Shown piece after piece: positions 19,778-28,889 of a stretch of DNA of 28,889 nt. The first letter of the stretch is position 1, and each line of letters starts with the position of its first letter. The position numbers were made by a program, and so were the translations under genes. The notes beneath the pieces were generated by a model, which worked only from the letters and a program-made list of their open reading frames with translations, was not told the origin of the DNA and ran no database searches. The stretch covers positions 1-28,889 of IMG/VR virus record IMGVR_UViG_3300035138_000093; one strand, given 5' to 3'. This DNA is from a virus.

Positions 19778-20281
19778 ATGCCTGCAAATTATTTTAATCC
19801 TGTAGGATGTTATGACAAGAATCTAGTCAGAGCATTAGTTGGTTCAACTGATACAATCTATTCCAGTGATATTGGTAGAGTTCTATTTAGGTCTTCTAAC
19901 AGAGTGGTGTTAGGAACTGGGGGTAGTTCTTTTTCAACATCTTTAATGGTAGGTTACTTATCCCAGGTTGATGGTGGTTCTGCTGGTAGTTCAGGCGGTT
20001 CTACTACTTATGTCTATTATACAAAATTCAATCCAACAAAACCTATAGAAGTTTCTTATACAACTGCTTATGGTGGAGGCCATCCATCTGATACAGATAT
20101 AGGCAGTTATTTAGGGTTGTCTACTTATGCTGCCTGGGATGGTGCAAGAATAGATATGGGTAATATAGGTAATGAACCTGGGACATCTGATGCGAGATTT
20201 TTCCAAATGACTGGTTACTCAACAAATAGGCATAAAATGTGGGGTTATCCAGTAAGAAACAGTTCTGTAATAGCGTGGTAG
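19778..20281 (+). CDS. Putative capsid decoration/stabilisation protein (167 aa)
   Basis: It lies between scaffold and major capsid protein, the usual place of decoration proteins. The sequence is rich in Gly, Ser, Thr and Tyr, with beta-strand-like segments and a Gly/Ser linker near residues 66-77. No catalytic motif, signal or membrane helix. Start ATG 19778 has AAGGGG (19764-19769) at normal distance. The role is inferred from position and composition. Confidence 0.6.
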   Translation: MPANYFNPVGCYDKNLVRALVGSTDTIYSSDIGRVLFRSSNRVVLGTGGSSFSTSLMVGYLSQVDGGSAGSSGGSTTYVYYTKFNPTKPIEVSYTTAYGGGHPSDTDIGSYLGLSTYAAWDGARIDMGNIGNEPGTSDARFFQMTGYSTNRHKMWGYPVRNSSVIAW

Positions 20282-20296
20282 AAAGGAGATGCTAGT

Positions 20297-21193
20297 ATGG
20301 CTTATACTATAACAACAGATATCTCCAGGATGCTATTAGCAGGACAAAAGGAGATATTTACAAGAAATTTTAATGCATACCCAATTGAATATCCTTGGTT
20401 TACTACACCTAAAAAGGCTGTAAAGCAGACTGAAACCTATGATAGCATGGGTAACTTAAAGGCTGCTGGAAGAAAAGTCGAAGGGGATGCAATTACTTAT
20501 GGTAAGATAACTCAGGCTTATCAAACAAGTATAACTAACTATACTTGGGCGAATGGTTTTGAAGTTACTATAGAAGCAACTAAGTATGACTTATATGGTG
20601 TTGTTAATTCAGCAAAAGCAAAAGAATTAGCAAGAACCATGAGAGCATTAGAAGAAGAAAATGCTGTGTATTGGGTAGATAATGCTGCTGCTGTTAATTT
20701 AGCTGATGGTGTACCTTTAGCGTCAGATAGTAAACCTTTAACAGATAGTTCAGCTACTAATGATACTTTAGCTACATCTTCAAGTATAGCAGTACCAGAC
20801 AATCATAAAACAGTTATTAATATGTTCTATGCTTTTAAGAATCACGCTGGTGGACCTATGATAGCAAGACCTAATAAAGCTTTAACACATTATGTAAATC
20901 AGATGACTGTAGAAGAAGTTTATAGGTCTATGAATAAAGCTAATGAGTTCAGTAATACTAAGAATATACTTCCAAAAATTAGCTGGGGTTACAGTACTTA
21001 TATGACTTCTCAGACTGCTTGGATGATGTGGGATTCTTCATATGAGCATATATTAATGCAATGGTTCATGAAAACTGCTTTTGATGCTGACACTGATAAG
21101 ATTTACACAAAGAATATGTATTTCAATGCAATAGCTATGTATAACTCAGGCTGCTTGCCTAACATAGGTATTGTATATAATGCCGGTGCGTAG
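20297..21193 (+). CDS. Major capsid protein (HK97-like fold expected)
   Basis: Shell subunit, 298 aa. Features of HK97-type coat proteins of Gram-positive phages: an N-terminal arm (TDISRMLLAGQKEIFTRNF), an E-loop-like region with YDSMGNLKAAGRKVEGDAI (about 49-67), a spine helix (AKAKELARTMRALEEENAVYW, 108-128) and a beta-rich C-terminus (NIGIVYNAGA). AAAGGAG precedes ATG 20297. Position after scaffold and decoration genes agrees. Confidence 0.85.
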   Translation: MAYTITTDISRMLLAGQKEIFTRNFNAYPIEYPWFTTPKKAVKQTETYDSMGNLKAAGRKVEGDAITYGKITQAYQTSITNYTWANGFEVTIEATKYDLYGVVNSAKAKELARTMRALEEENAVYWVDNAAAVNLADGVPLASDSKPLTDSSATNDTLATSSSIAVPDNHKTVINMFYAFKNHAGGPMIARPNKALTHYVNQMTVEEVYRSMNKANEFSNTKNILPKISWGYSTYMTSQTAWMMWDSSYEHILMQWFMKTAFDADTDKIYTKNMYFNAIAMYNSGCLPNIGIVYNAGA

Positions 21194-21235
21194 AGGGGCT
21201 AGACTCCCAGTACCTTCTTGAAAGGAGGGTGTCAT

Positions 21236-21730
21236 ATGCCTAAAAATGTGCTAGGTACAACTTTAAGTACTTCATATCATGGAAGTACTGATTATAAAAT
21301 TTTTGGAACTAAAGGTGAATGCTATTTAAGGTATGTACATGAAGATGTATCATGGTCAAGTTCTGGTCTTGATATTTCAACAGCAGGTAATCATGGTCAT
21401 ACTCTTATAACAATGGGTGGTACAGACCCAACTACTGCTGTAGCGTTACTTAGTTTAGCAGCGCCCGTAGCTGGATGTTCTAAAATTGTTACACTTGCTT
21501 CTACTGCTGCCCATATAAACAATGTTGATATTGATTTAGGTTCTGGTGTAAGTGTTGGTACATCAGATAATAGATATATAGCTTTTTCAAGTTTAGCTTC
21601 AAGTTACCAAAGTATTTCTCTTTTAGGAGTATCAACAGCAAAATGGATTGTACAAAGTGTTAATTCAACAGCATATTTCGGAGCTGCGACAGGTATAAGG
21701 TCAGCAGCTACAGCAAGAACTACTGCGTAG
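21236..21730 (+). CDS. Putative head-associated/decoration protein (164 aa)
   Basis: ATG 21236 with AAAGGAGGGTG is preferred to the upstream in-frame start at 21218, which would include the ribosome site itself. The sequence is Ser/Thr/Ala/Gly-rich and predicted all-beta, like virion decoration proteins. No known family recognised. It follows the major capsid gene. Confidence 0.6.
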   Translation: MPKNVLGTTLSTSYHGSTDYKIFGTKGECYLRYVHEDVSWSSSGLDISTAGNHGHTLITMGGTDPTTAVALLSLAAPVAGCSKIVTLASTAAHINNVDIDLGSGVSVGTSDNRYIAFSSLASSYQSISLLGVSTAKWIVQSVNSTAYFGAATGIRSAATARTTA

Positions 21731-21737
21731 TTTATAC

Positions 21738-21757
21738 AGCCCCGAAAGGGGCTTTAC
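21738..21757 (+). terminator. GAAA-capped hairpin after the decoration gene
   Basis: Six-bp stem AGCCCC/GGGGCT with a GAAA tetraloop, followed by a weak T-rich stretch (TTACTTAT). It may be a weak terminator or an mRNA stabiliser. Confidence 0.5.
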
Positions 21758-21778
21758 TTATATTAGGAGGTGTAATTT

Positions 21779-22132
21779 ATGTATGTAAGAGAGGTTTATA
21801 AAAAGTTGTTGTCCGCGATACCAGAAAATATACCATCATCGGATAGTACAAGTTTTAATTTTACTCAAATAAATAGTACTACTTTATCTATTTTTCCAGG
21901 TTCTACAACTAAAATATTTGGTAGAAATTATGGGGTTACTATAACTGCTACTACTGGTGGGCTATACATACTACCATCTAGTTATACTACTACTCCTACG
22001 GAACCAACCTCAGACAATTCATATTACATGAATGAGGGTGATGTATTAACACTTAGAGTACCTTATTTTTTAAGTGTGAAGGGTGATTCTACAACAGCCG
22101 CTTATAAGGCTGCTATTTGGAGTGATGAATAA
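21779..22132 (+). CDS. Hypothetical virion protein (117 aa)
   Basis: TAGGAGGTG site and ATG 21779. The first 20 residues are helical, the rest Thr/Ser-rich and beta-like. Its stop overlaps the next ATG. Position between capsid and adaptor genes suggests a head or neck component; family not recognised. Confidence 0.6.
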   Translation: MYVREVYKKLLSAIPENIPSSDSTSFNFTQINSTTLSIFPGSTTKIFGRNYGVTITATTGGLYILPSSYTTTPTEPTSDNSYYMNEGDVLTLRVPYFLSVKGDSTTAAYKAAIWSDE

Positions 22133-22779
22133 TGGATAAGACTTTAGCTCAGTTGTTAGCATGGGTTGATGAATCAGTACCTAATAGGATACCAACTACA
22201 TCTAAGCTTAGATATATAGCTGAAAACCTTGGTGATTCCATGTTTGCTAAGTATAACTCAGCTAAAACTTGGTATGACACTTATACAGTAGCAGATCAAG
22301 CAGAGTATAACTTACCTACTGGGATAAGGGTTACAGATCTTATATATGTTGGAGTGTCTGGTACTACCTATAATACAACAGATGTAATTGGGACTTCAAC
22401 TCCTTTTAATGAGTATAAATATGCTGGTCTTAGGGATGATAAAAGTCCAAGTTATACAGATTATACAACTCAGATCGCTTTAGTGCCTGCTCCAGATGAT
22501 GCCTATCATATGAGGCTGATATATACACCTCAGTATAGAGATATGGGTTGTGAGTTAACAGATTCAACAACAATTATATCAGCGGACACTCCGCTTATTA
22601 ACTGGTTGCAAAGCAAAGTTGCTGCAAGAGTCTGTAAGAGTATGGCTTTTCCAAGGATAGACTTAGGTAATAACTATGAGATAGATGCTGAAAGTTATCT
22701 GGGTGATGCCAGGCTTAATTGGTATAACAATAAGAGAAGACTTAGCAAGACAAATATAGGTTGGAGAGATTGGTGGTGA
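22132..22779 (+). CDS. Head-tail adaptor protein
   Basis: 215 aa, overlapping start (TAATG). The helical N-terminus (TLAQLLAWVDESVPNRIPTTSKLRYIAENL), a beta central part with YTVADQAEYNLPTGIRVTDLIYVGV, and a helical end (AESYLGDARLNWYNNKRR) match the pattern of connector proteins of podoviruses (P22 gp4 class) that bind under the portal. The call rests on pattern and position. Confidence 0.65.
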   Translation: MDKTLAQLLAWVDESVPNRIPTTSKLRYIAENLGDSMFAKYNSAKTWYDTYTVADQAEYNLPTGIRVTDLIYVGVSGTTYNTTDVIGTSTPFNEYKYAGLRDDKSPSYTDYTTQIALVPAPDDAYHMRLIYTPQYRDMGCELTDSTTIISADTPLINWLQSKVAARVCKSMAFPRIDLGNNYEIDAESYLGDARLNWYNNKRRLSKTNIGWRDWW

Positions 22780-22783
22780 TCAC

Positions 22784-24232
22784 ATGTTATGGGATGCTAT
22801 TTCTTCAAAAAAAATAATAATAACTATGGGCCATGGTCAAGGTATTAATAAGTATAGAGACAATGAGCTTGAACTTAACAATGAAGAATTAACAGATTCC
22901 TTAAATATGTCTGCTGACGCATATCCAGCTATAAGGACAAGAAATGATAGAGATAAGATGGAATTACCACAATCTACTAAAGCTATATGGGGTATGGGTA
23001 AAAGGTATAATACTTATCTTCATGTGCTTGAGGATAATACATGGAAGTATGCTGAACCTGGAGCTACTTCATGGGCTAATATATCCACTGAAATAGCAGC
23101 TCCGGGATTAGCATCTTTTGTAGAATTTAATACACAAACTAAAAGAGTTACTATTATAGCTTATAGTACTGGTACAGTGTACAACTCTTATTGGGATGGT
23201 GTTACTTATTCTACGTTTGCTGATACTAATGCACCAAGAAGTAACTTGTACACTGCACACAGATATAGACTGTACGGAGTTGAGAATGATGGGAGAATGC
23301 TTAGATATTCTGCACAAGGTGACTGGACGGACTTTACTACTGCTGATGATGCCGGATACCTAGATATAACAGAAGTTCAAGGTGCTATAACTGCCATAAC
23401 TACTTTTGCTGACCATCCAATAGTTTGGTCTGCTAATTCTATGCATGAATTATATGGAACAGGTCCAGACAATTTCGAACTTGTTAACATTTCTTATACA
23501 ATAGGCTGCGTGTCAAGATTTGCATATACAGAGCTAGAGGGAAGACTATTTTGGATGGACTACAGTGGGATTTATATGTACACAGGTGGTCTACCTCGAA
23601 AGATAGCAGAAAAAGCCAATGGTCTTATTGAGAAGATTAATTGGAGTGTTAAAGAACTGATAAGAGCTGGGGGTATTGATGGGAAGATATACTTCGCCAT
23701 ACCTTATGATGGCAGTACTACTGTTAACAGGCTTTTAGTAATAGATCTGGTTGATGATAAAAGGGCTCCTTATGTAGTTAATATGGAAGATGGAAGTTGG
23801 AATAGTATCACCAGGATAGGCGAAAAATTATATGGTCTGGATAGTACAGGTTTTATATGGGATTTGCACAGTACTAAAATAACAGGATATGACAACAGTA
23901 CTGCTATAAGCTGGAAGTTTGAAACTAAACCTTTCACAGATGAAGTAAGTAATGAAGTAGCTGTAAGAGATATATGGGTTAGACACCAGTCAGGTACTAC
24001 AAATGCTACTATGCAGCTTGGATATACTACAAATAATAATAGTACTACTTATACTGTTCTTGGTGCTTCATCAGATTTTGTTGCGGTACCTTATGAAACA
24101 AGGAAACAAATTTGTCCAACTCCAACAGATTTACAAGGTATGGGTTATATGAAATTTAAGTATTCTGGAACTGGTCATAAAAGAATTTCAGGTACAAAAA
24201 TAAATCTTATAACATATGGTGAGGTGGTTTAA
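22784..24232 (+). CDS. Tail hub/stabilisation protein (P22 gp10-like)
   Basis: 482 aa, predicted all-beta. Repeated blades such as AHRYRLYGVENDGRMLRYSAQGDWTDFT and RLFWMDYSGIYMYTGGLPRKI indicate a beta-propeller-like fold typical of podovirus stabilisation or stopper proteins. In such phages this protein closes the portal-adaptor channel and holds the tail spike or fibre, which fits the next gene. Its end is one nt from the fibre gene. Confidence 0.7.
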   Translation: MLWDAISSKKIIITMGHGQGINKYRDNELELNNEELTDSLNMSADAYPAIRTRNDRDKMELPQSTKAIWGMGKRYNTYLHVLEDNTWKYAEPGATSWANISTEIAAPGLASFVEFNTQTKRVTIIAYSTGTVYNSYWDGVTYSTFADTNAPRSNLYTAHRYRLYGVENDGRMLRYSAQGDWTDFTTADDAGYLDITEVQGAITAITTFADHPIVWSANSMHELYGTGPDNFELVNISYTIGCVSRFAYTELEGRLFWMDYSGIYMYTGGLPRKIAEKANGLIEKINWSVKELIRAGGIDGKIYFAIPYDGSTTVNRLLVIDLVDDKRAPYVVNMEDGSWNSITRIGEKLYGLDSTGFIWDLHSTKITGYDNSTAISWKFETKPFTDEVSNEVAVRDIWVRHQSGTTNATMQLGYTTNNNSTTYTVLGASSDFVAVPYETRKQICPTPTDLQGMGYMKFKYSGTGHKRISGTKINLITYGEVV

Positions 24233-26149
24233 ATGTCTGAAATGGTTAACCAGTTATATTCCTTTGATGAAGATGGTATCCAGAGACTTACTAAAGACCT
24301 TAACTATATGTTCCAACACTTGGATGAAAAAAATGTCAGAAGACTCTATACAGAGTACTGTGAGATAAGCAGTAAAGATGGAGAAACAGAAATAGACGGA
24401 CCTTTACTTGTTATGAGGGCTAGTGGTTCTGCGGTTGTAAGACTTAAAGCCGGTTGGGATGCTGCTGCTGGTGAATTTGTGTTTAACCTATATGACAAGA
24501 CTGGAAACCCTGTTATAGAACTTGATAGTACCGGGGATGCTGTATTTAGAGGAAGTATTAATACTGATGAAGATATATATGTAGGTAATAGAATTTTTGT
24601 TGGTTGGAATGAATCTACAAACATACCACCAGCGGCTACGCTTTCTACAAGGGGTATATACTTTATTGAACCTGGTACAACTAAGTATATGGCGGCTATA
24701 TATAGTACAAATGTACAAAGCCTTATAGGTACTACATATCCTGTATATGAGTTTGAAATGGAAACAAGTAATGCTATGAATATAACTTCTAAGAATAAAA
24801 GTAGGTATTACATGTATGCTGGTTATGATGGTGCTTCAACAGCTACTATAAATAGTACCGATAAAATGTCTTTTAGAGCTTTTAATGGTTTAGCCTTCTT
24901 TAACACTGAACATAATGAGCATAGTACTGCTAAAAGAGGTACTTATATAGGAGAGGATAATCATGCAGTATATCTAGGTAGTTATGACGATTATTACAAT
25001 CAAGTGACTAAAGTAATAGACCAGGAACAAAAATACATGGACAATGAATTAAGGTATTACTTTTCCCACAACCAAAGGTTTATAGCAAGTCCAACATCAG
25101 ACTGGCTAAGAAATGCAACAACTAATGTGACACACAATTATTCTACTAAGACTATAACAAGTACTAATAATATATATTTTAGGCTATCTGATACAACAAT
25201 AAACACTTATGCGTCTATGGAAAGTACTATACCTAATCGAGATTTAACAACTTTCCCTGATGGTTCAAGTGCGAGTACAGATGATTTTATTGTGTTTATA
25301 TTTTATGCTTACAGCACAAATATAAATCCAACTCATGGCGTGTATATCCACTTAGGTACCAATAATGCAAACTACTATAGATACTATCTTACTAGTACTA
25401 ATGGTGATGAATGGACTACTGGTTGGAATCATTTATGGCGTAAAATAGGAGCTTATGAGAGCGCAGCAGGAGCACCTACACTTAATAATATATCATGGGC
25501 AAGAGTTGGTATAAGAGGTCAAGGTGATACAACAGCATCAATTGTCATGGACTATATGGGTATCGCGAGAGCTAATAGTACGGATGCTACTGCTTATAAT
25601 ACTTTTCAGAGGTATACCAGTAATGGTGTTACGGAAAACCAAAAAGTTTCTTATTTTGGTGAAGTATTTAGAGAGCATGAAGGTGAACCAACGCTTTGCC
25701 CAGTTAATATTAATGGATATGCAATTACTGATACTCCTATAAGAGGTGCCGTACAAGACTTTGATGTAGAAGTTCAGGGGTACTCTTTAAGGAGTAACTA
25801 TGCACCTACATTAACAGCTTATTTTGACGCCGATAATTACAGTATCGCCGAAATGACATCTGGTAGATTACGTGTTAGAGGGTACCAAAGTGGTAGTACT
25901 TTTGGTGATTATATAGATTGTAAATCTTATTCAGCTTATGAAGATATTCATTTAAAGTTTAAAAGACAAGCTAATAAATGGACAGCCGCTTTTTGGACAG
26001 ATGGTGACGCTGAAAGTTACAGGGAAGTTACTTATTTTAATGGTCCTACTACTAGATTAGATTATGTATATCTATATTTAGGGCATTCTGATCTAGACAG
26101 TGGTGTGAGGATAAAAGATATAAAACTTAAAAGATATAACTCATATTAG
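24233..26149 (+). CDS. Tail fibre / receptor-binding protein
   Basis: 638 aa. A short N-terminal helical piece is followed by a repetitive beta region (GPLLVMRASGSAVVRLKAG, IELDSTGDAVFRGSINT, about 57-118) usual in tail proteins of Gram-positive phages. Residues about 270-440 and 500-638 look like two concanavalin/laminin-G-like jelly rolls (AYFDADNYSIAEM..., LKFKRQANKWTAAFWTD), which bind carbohydrate in relatives. No enzymatic active site is recognised. It would attach to a host surface sugar. Ribosome site GAGGTGG within the previous gene. Confidence 0.7.
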   Translation: MSEMVNQLYSFDEDGIQRLTKDLNYMFQHLDEKNVRRLYTEYCEISSKDGETEIDGPLLVMRASGSAVVRLKAGWDAAAGEFVFNLYDKTGNPVIELDSTGDAVFRGSINTDEDIYVGNRIFVGWNESTNIPPAATLSTRGIYFIEPGTTKYMAAIYSTNVQSLIGTTYPVYEFEMETSNAMNITSKNKSRYYMYAGYDGASTATINSTDKMSFRAFNGLAFFNTEHNEHSTAKRGTYIGEDNHAVYLGSYDDYYNQVTKVIDQEQKYMDNELRYYFSHNQRFIASPTSDWLRNATTNVTHNYSTKTITSTNNIYFRLSDTTINTYASMESTIPNRDLTTFPDGSSASTDDFIVFIFYAYSTNINPTHGVYIHLGTNNANYYRYYLTSTNGDEWTTGWNHLWRKIGAYESAAGAPTLNNISWARVGIRGQGDTTASIVMDYMGIARANSTDATAYNTFQRYTSNGVTENQKVSYFGEVFREHEGEPTLCPVNINGYAITDTPIRGAVQDFDVEVQGYSLRSNYAPTLTAYFDADNYSIAEMTSGRLRVRGYQSGSTFGDYIDCKSYSAYEDIHLKFKRQANKWTAAFWTDGDAESYREVTYFNGPTTRLDYVYLYLGHSDLDSGVRIKDIKLKRYNSY

Positions 26150-26161
26150 GAGGTGACTTAG

Positions 26162-27595
26162 ATGCCAACTTATGAACAATTATTATCTAACTTACAACAA
26201 GGTTTTGCGGGTCAAGACTTCACAAGTTATGCTCAGAATCAAGGAATACCTGTAGCTTATAATCAAGATTTAAATAGGCTTTTAGTAGGTAATACTCCTG
26301 TAAACATGCAAAATTTAGGTCTTGAAAATCAGGAGGGTAAATTATATGGGAGTGAAACTACTTATCAACAACTATTACAACCTTATTTAAAAACAGGTCC
26401 AACAGATATAACACAGCTTAAACCTTATGAAACGCCTGAATGGATTAAACAGTATATGAAAGATATGATAGCTGAACAAGCTAGCCCTTGGGAATATAAC
26501 ATGGAGGAAGACCCTTCTGTTATAGCAGCTAGGGAACAATTAGAAAACTCAATGGCTGAAATGACAGGTAAAAGAGGGTTTTTGTATGGTACAGCTCAAC
26601 AACAACTTATAAACCAGGCATTCAATAAAGTTGCTCCTATGTTTGAAGAAGTAGCCTACCAGAAACAAGCAGATCGGTATCAAAGGCAAATGCAGTTAGC
26701 TAATACTATCATGCAGTGGGATGACATGTTAGCTAATAGGAAAATGGCTGAGAATGAATTAGTAAAAATGAAAGCTGATTTTATGCTTAGTCTTAACCAA
26801 AGGGATTTAGAAATATTCAAAGTCATGCTTAATCAGAGAAGATTTAATATGGAACTTGAATTAGATGAGAAAAGGTTTGATCTTGAAAAAAGAAAACAAG
26901 AAATGGATTTAGCTTGGAGAAAAGTTAATGAGCTTGGATACGCTGACAATGAAGCTGCTGCGATATTAGGAGTTAAACCAGGTACAGAAGCCGGATGGTC
27001 TAAAAAACTAATACTCCAGCACAAACAAGAAATTGAAACTATGAATAAGAAAAATCAGTATGACATTAAAATGTTATCTGTCAATAAAAAAATAGAGATG
27101 GATTTAATAAAAGAACAAGAGAGAGTAAAAACAGAAAGTCAAATGAGACTTATGGAAGTTGAATACGGCTTTAAAACTGCAATTGTTGAGGTTGAAGAAG
27201 TTTATAGAAGAAAATTAGAAGCTAAAAGAGAAGCAGAAAGAAAAGCAGAAGAAGCAAGAATCAGAAGAGAAGAAGAGGCAAAAGCTAGAGCAAAAGCAGA
27301 AAAAGAAGCTAAAGAAGAAAACTTTGACATACAGTATAAAGGTATGCTTGCCAGACTTAAATCGTCTTATGTAAGGGATGGTTATATACCAGAAGAATAT
27401 CAAGAAGCTGCATCTAAAATGCTATATGATAATTTAAAAAATGGGACTATTGATAATGCTGTGTATAACAGACTTATAGCCGAATATTGGCTAACAGAAT
27501 ATACACCTAAACCTAAATATAATGAACCTTTCCCTAAATTAGAAGGAGTATCCGATTTTAATATGTGGGCTTTGAATTTAAGTAGAAGCTATTAG
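26162..27595 (+). CDS. Coiled-coil virion protein, first of two paralogues (477 aa)
   Basis: The N-terminal third is Gln/Asn-rich and beta-like (a YGSETTYQQLLQPYL segment). A conserved block of about 70 residues follows (TGKRGFLYGTAQQQLINQAF...MQWDDMLANR), then a long helix with Arg/Glu heptads, the motif LGYADNEAAAILGVKPGTEAGW (about 257-278), and a very low-complexity Lys/Glu/Ala/Arg helix (about 345-385). The same order occurs in the next gene. By position after the tail fibre and by composition it may be an internal or ejected virion protein, but no enzymatic domain is seen. Confidence 0.65.
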   Translation: MPTYEQLLSNLQQGFAGQDFTSYAQNQGIPVAYNQDLNRLLVGNTPVNMQNLGLENQEGKLYGSETTYQQLLQPYLKTGPTDITQLKPYETPEWIKQYMKDMIAEQASPWEYNMEEDPSVIAAREQLENSMAEMTGKRGFLYGTAQQQLINQAFNKVAPMFEEVAYQKQADRYQRQMQLANTIMQWDDMLANRKMAENELVKMKADFMLSLNQRDLEIFKVMLNQRRFNMELELDEKRFDLEKRKQEMDLAWRKVNELGYADNEAAAILGVKPGTEAGWSKKLILQHKQEIETMNKKNQYDIKMLSVNKKIEMDLIKEQERVKTESQMRLMEVEYGFKTAIVEVEEVYRRKLEAKREAERKAEEARIRREEEAKARAKAEKEAKEENFDIQYKGMLARLKSSYVRDGYIPEEYQEAASKMLYDNLKNGTIDNAVYNRLIAEYWLTEYTPKPKYNEPFPKLEGVSDFNMWALNLSRSY

Positions 27596-27609
27596 AAAGG
27601 AGGGTTATT

Positions 27610-28889
27610 ATGGCTAATGATACTGCTCTATCTGCTTTAAACTCAGACTTATTATCACAGATACAAAATTTAGGTGTGCAACCCTCTGACACTTTAACTT
27701 CTGCTTTACAAAGTAATGATGCTGTAGCAAATTTAACTAGTCCTTATAAGTTTAGTGACTGGGCTAGTGCTAAAGGATATGAATACAACTATGAGCAAGG
27801 AACAGATACACATAGTATAAATGGTATAACTATACCTAATAATATTATGAATACTCTTCAAGGAGATTATGCAACACCAAAAGTATATGAAAATATATTA
27901 ACTTCTTATAATGATTTGTTAAAGCAGCAGCAAGAACAACAGCAGCAACAAGCAATAACTACCACAACAGGTGGTGAAGCTGCTAAATCTAACTTAGAAA
28001 CCGGTGAGTATGTATCACCATACCAACAGCAGCTACAAGAAATATTAGACCAATTAAACCAGTATACGCCCTACCAAACCCCCGAAGAATTAGAACAGTA
28101 TGTTTATCAATTATTACAATCAGCAAATGAACCTTTTACTTATGACCCTTCTACTGATGCTGCATTATTATCAGCGCAGCAAGAAGCAGGGCGGCAAATA
28201 AGAGAAGCTGCTGGGGCTAAAGGTACATTGTATAGTTCTGCGACACTTACCGGAGCTGCAAAAGCTAAAGGAGCTTTGATTCCAGAATATGAGCAAAAAG
28301 CTTACAGCAGATTTGCTGACCAGAAAAACAGAGAAGTTAATATGATAACAACACTTATGAAATGGGATGAGATGCAGGCTGATAGGTACAATGACCAGTT
28401 GGATCTCATTAAGACAAAATTTGATTATATTATGAACTTAGAGACTCAAGATTTTGAAAAATTCCAACTTATGTTAGAACAAAGGAATTTCCAAAAAGAA
28501 TATGACTTAGAAATGCAGGCATTACAATTACAAAGAGAGATACAAGCTATTGAAGAAGCTTATGCAAGAGTAGATGCATTAGGTTATGTAGATAATGAAG
28601 CTGCTATAGTTCTTGGGATGCCTGTAGGTGAAAAAGCAGGCTGGGTAAAACAGCTTGAGTTAGAACATAAACAAGAATTAGCAAGAATTAAAAAAGAATA
28701 TGAGAATGAGAAAAAACTTCAAAAATCACAAGCTAAAATAGAAAAAGAATTAATAGCTTATAAAAATAAATTAGAAGAAGCAACTAAGAAAAAATTAATG
28801 GCTGAACAATATAAATATGATAAGAAATTAGCTAAATATAAAGGTGAACTAGCTTTAGGTGGAAGTATTAAAGGAACTGCTGGTATAGT
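27610..28889 (+). CDS. Coiled-coil virion protein, second paralogue (partial, C-terminus outside window)
   Basis: ATG 27610 with AAAGGAGGG; the open frame runs to the window end (426 codons seen). The start has its own sequence plus a glutamine-rich run (QQQEQQQQQ, about residue 105). It then repeats the features of the previous protein: AGAKGTLYSSATLTG, TLMKWDEMQADR, a helical region, and LGYVDNEAAIVLGMPVGEKAGW. Tandem duplication followed by divergence is the simplest explanation. Confidence 0.75.
   Translation, partial: MANDTALSALNSDLLSQIQNLGVQPSDTLTSALQSNDAVANLTSPYKFSDWASAKGYEYNYEQGTDTHSINGITIPNNIMNTLQGDYATPKVYENILTSYNDLLKQQQEQQQQQAITTTTGGEAAKSNLETGEYVSPYQQQLQEILDQLNQYTPYQTPEELEQYVYQLLQSANEPFTYDPSTDAALLSAQQEAGRQIREAAGAKGTLYSSATLTGAAKAKGALIPEYEQKAYSRFADQKNREVNMITTLMKWDEMQADRYNDQLDLIKTKFDYIMNLETQDFEKFQLMLEQRNFQKEYDLEMQALQLQREIQAIEEAYARVDALGYVDNEAAIVLGMPVGEKAGWVKQLELEHKQELARIKKEYENEKKLQKSQAKIEKELIAYKNKLEEATKKKLMAEQYKYDKKLAKYKGELALGGSIKGTAGI

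Overview
The window is AT-rich phage (or prophage) DNA, most likely from a low-GC Gram-positive host of the Clostridia type. The reasons are strong GGAGG-type ribosome sites before nearly every gene, heavy use of ATA, AGA and TTA codons, and Firmicute-like -35/-10 promoters. The recognisable morphogenesis genes run in the order small terminase, large terminase, portal, scaffold, major capsid protein, head-tail adaptor, tail-hub-like protein, tail fibre, then paired coiled-coil virion proteins. The P22-like portal and the absence of a tape-measure gene suggest a short-tailed (podovirus-like) virion. No integrase, repressor, replication or lysis gene is visible, so whether the phage is lytic or integrated cannot be decided here. 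TAG, TAA and TGA all serve as stops, so there is no stop-codon recoding.

Left part (1-4576, minus strand): one operon of at least eight small genes of unknown function, several of them acidic or tyrosine-rich and two or three paralogous, read leftward from a strong promoter at 4583-4611 through a leader of about 470 nt. Every gene is preceded by the same kind of module: a hairpin at the previous stop codon, a second short hairpin whose stem bases covary between copies, a 9-11 nt spacer, and a TCCCTCC complement (GGAGGGA) ribosome site. This looks like an early or accessory operon with a shared translational control element.

Middle part (4577-6546): about 2 kb without a convincing gene. It holds inverted repeats, a GC-rich multi-hairpin block with a G-quadruplex motif, several compact promoter-terminator units (one containing a tRNA-Lys-like gene), a 38-bp tandem repeat, and a strong promoter whose roughly 320-nt leader carries a GC-rich hairpin, a long stem-loop, a tRNA-like fold with an abnormal anticodon arm and a last hairpin just before the small terminase gene.

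Right part (6547-28889, plus strand): the late operon. Between large terminase (ends 8893) and portal (starts 14976) lies a tightly overlapping block that is not structural: a 2-hydroxyacid dehydrogenase with a zinc ribbon, a NeuB-type synthase, a Rossmann-fold protein resembling GT42/DUF115 glycosyltransferases, a NeuC-type UDP-GlcNAc 2-epimerase, a short UDP-sugar-dehydrogenase-like protein and a NeuA-type cytidylyltransferase. Together these would make and CMP-activate a sialic-acid-like (nonulosonic acid) sugar and perhaps transfer it. This is the most striking content of the window. The acceptor (virion protein, phage DNA or host surface) cannot be read from the sequence. Further structured RNA lies between the terminase genes, and possible RNA switches lie before the scaffold and decoration genes.
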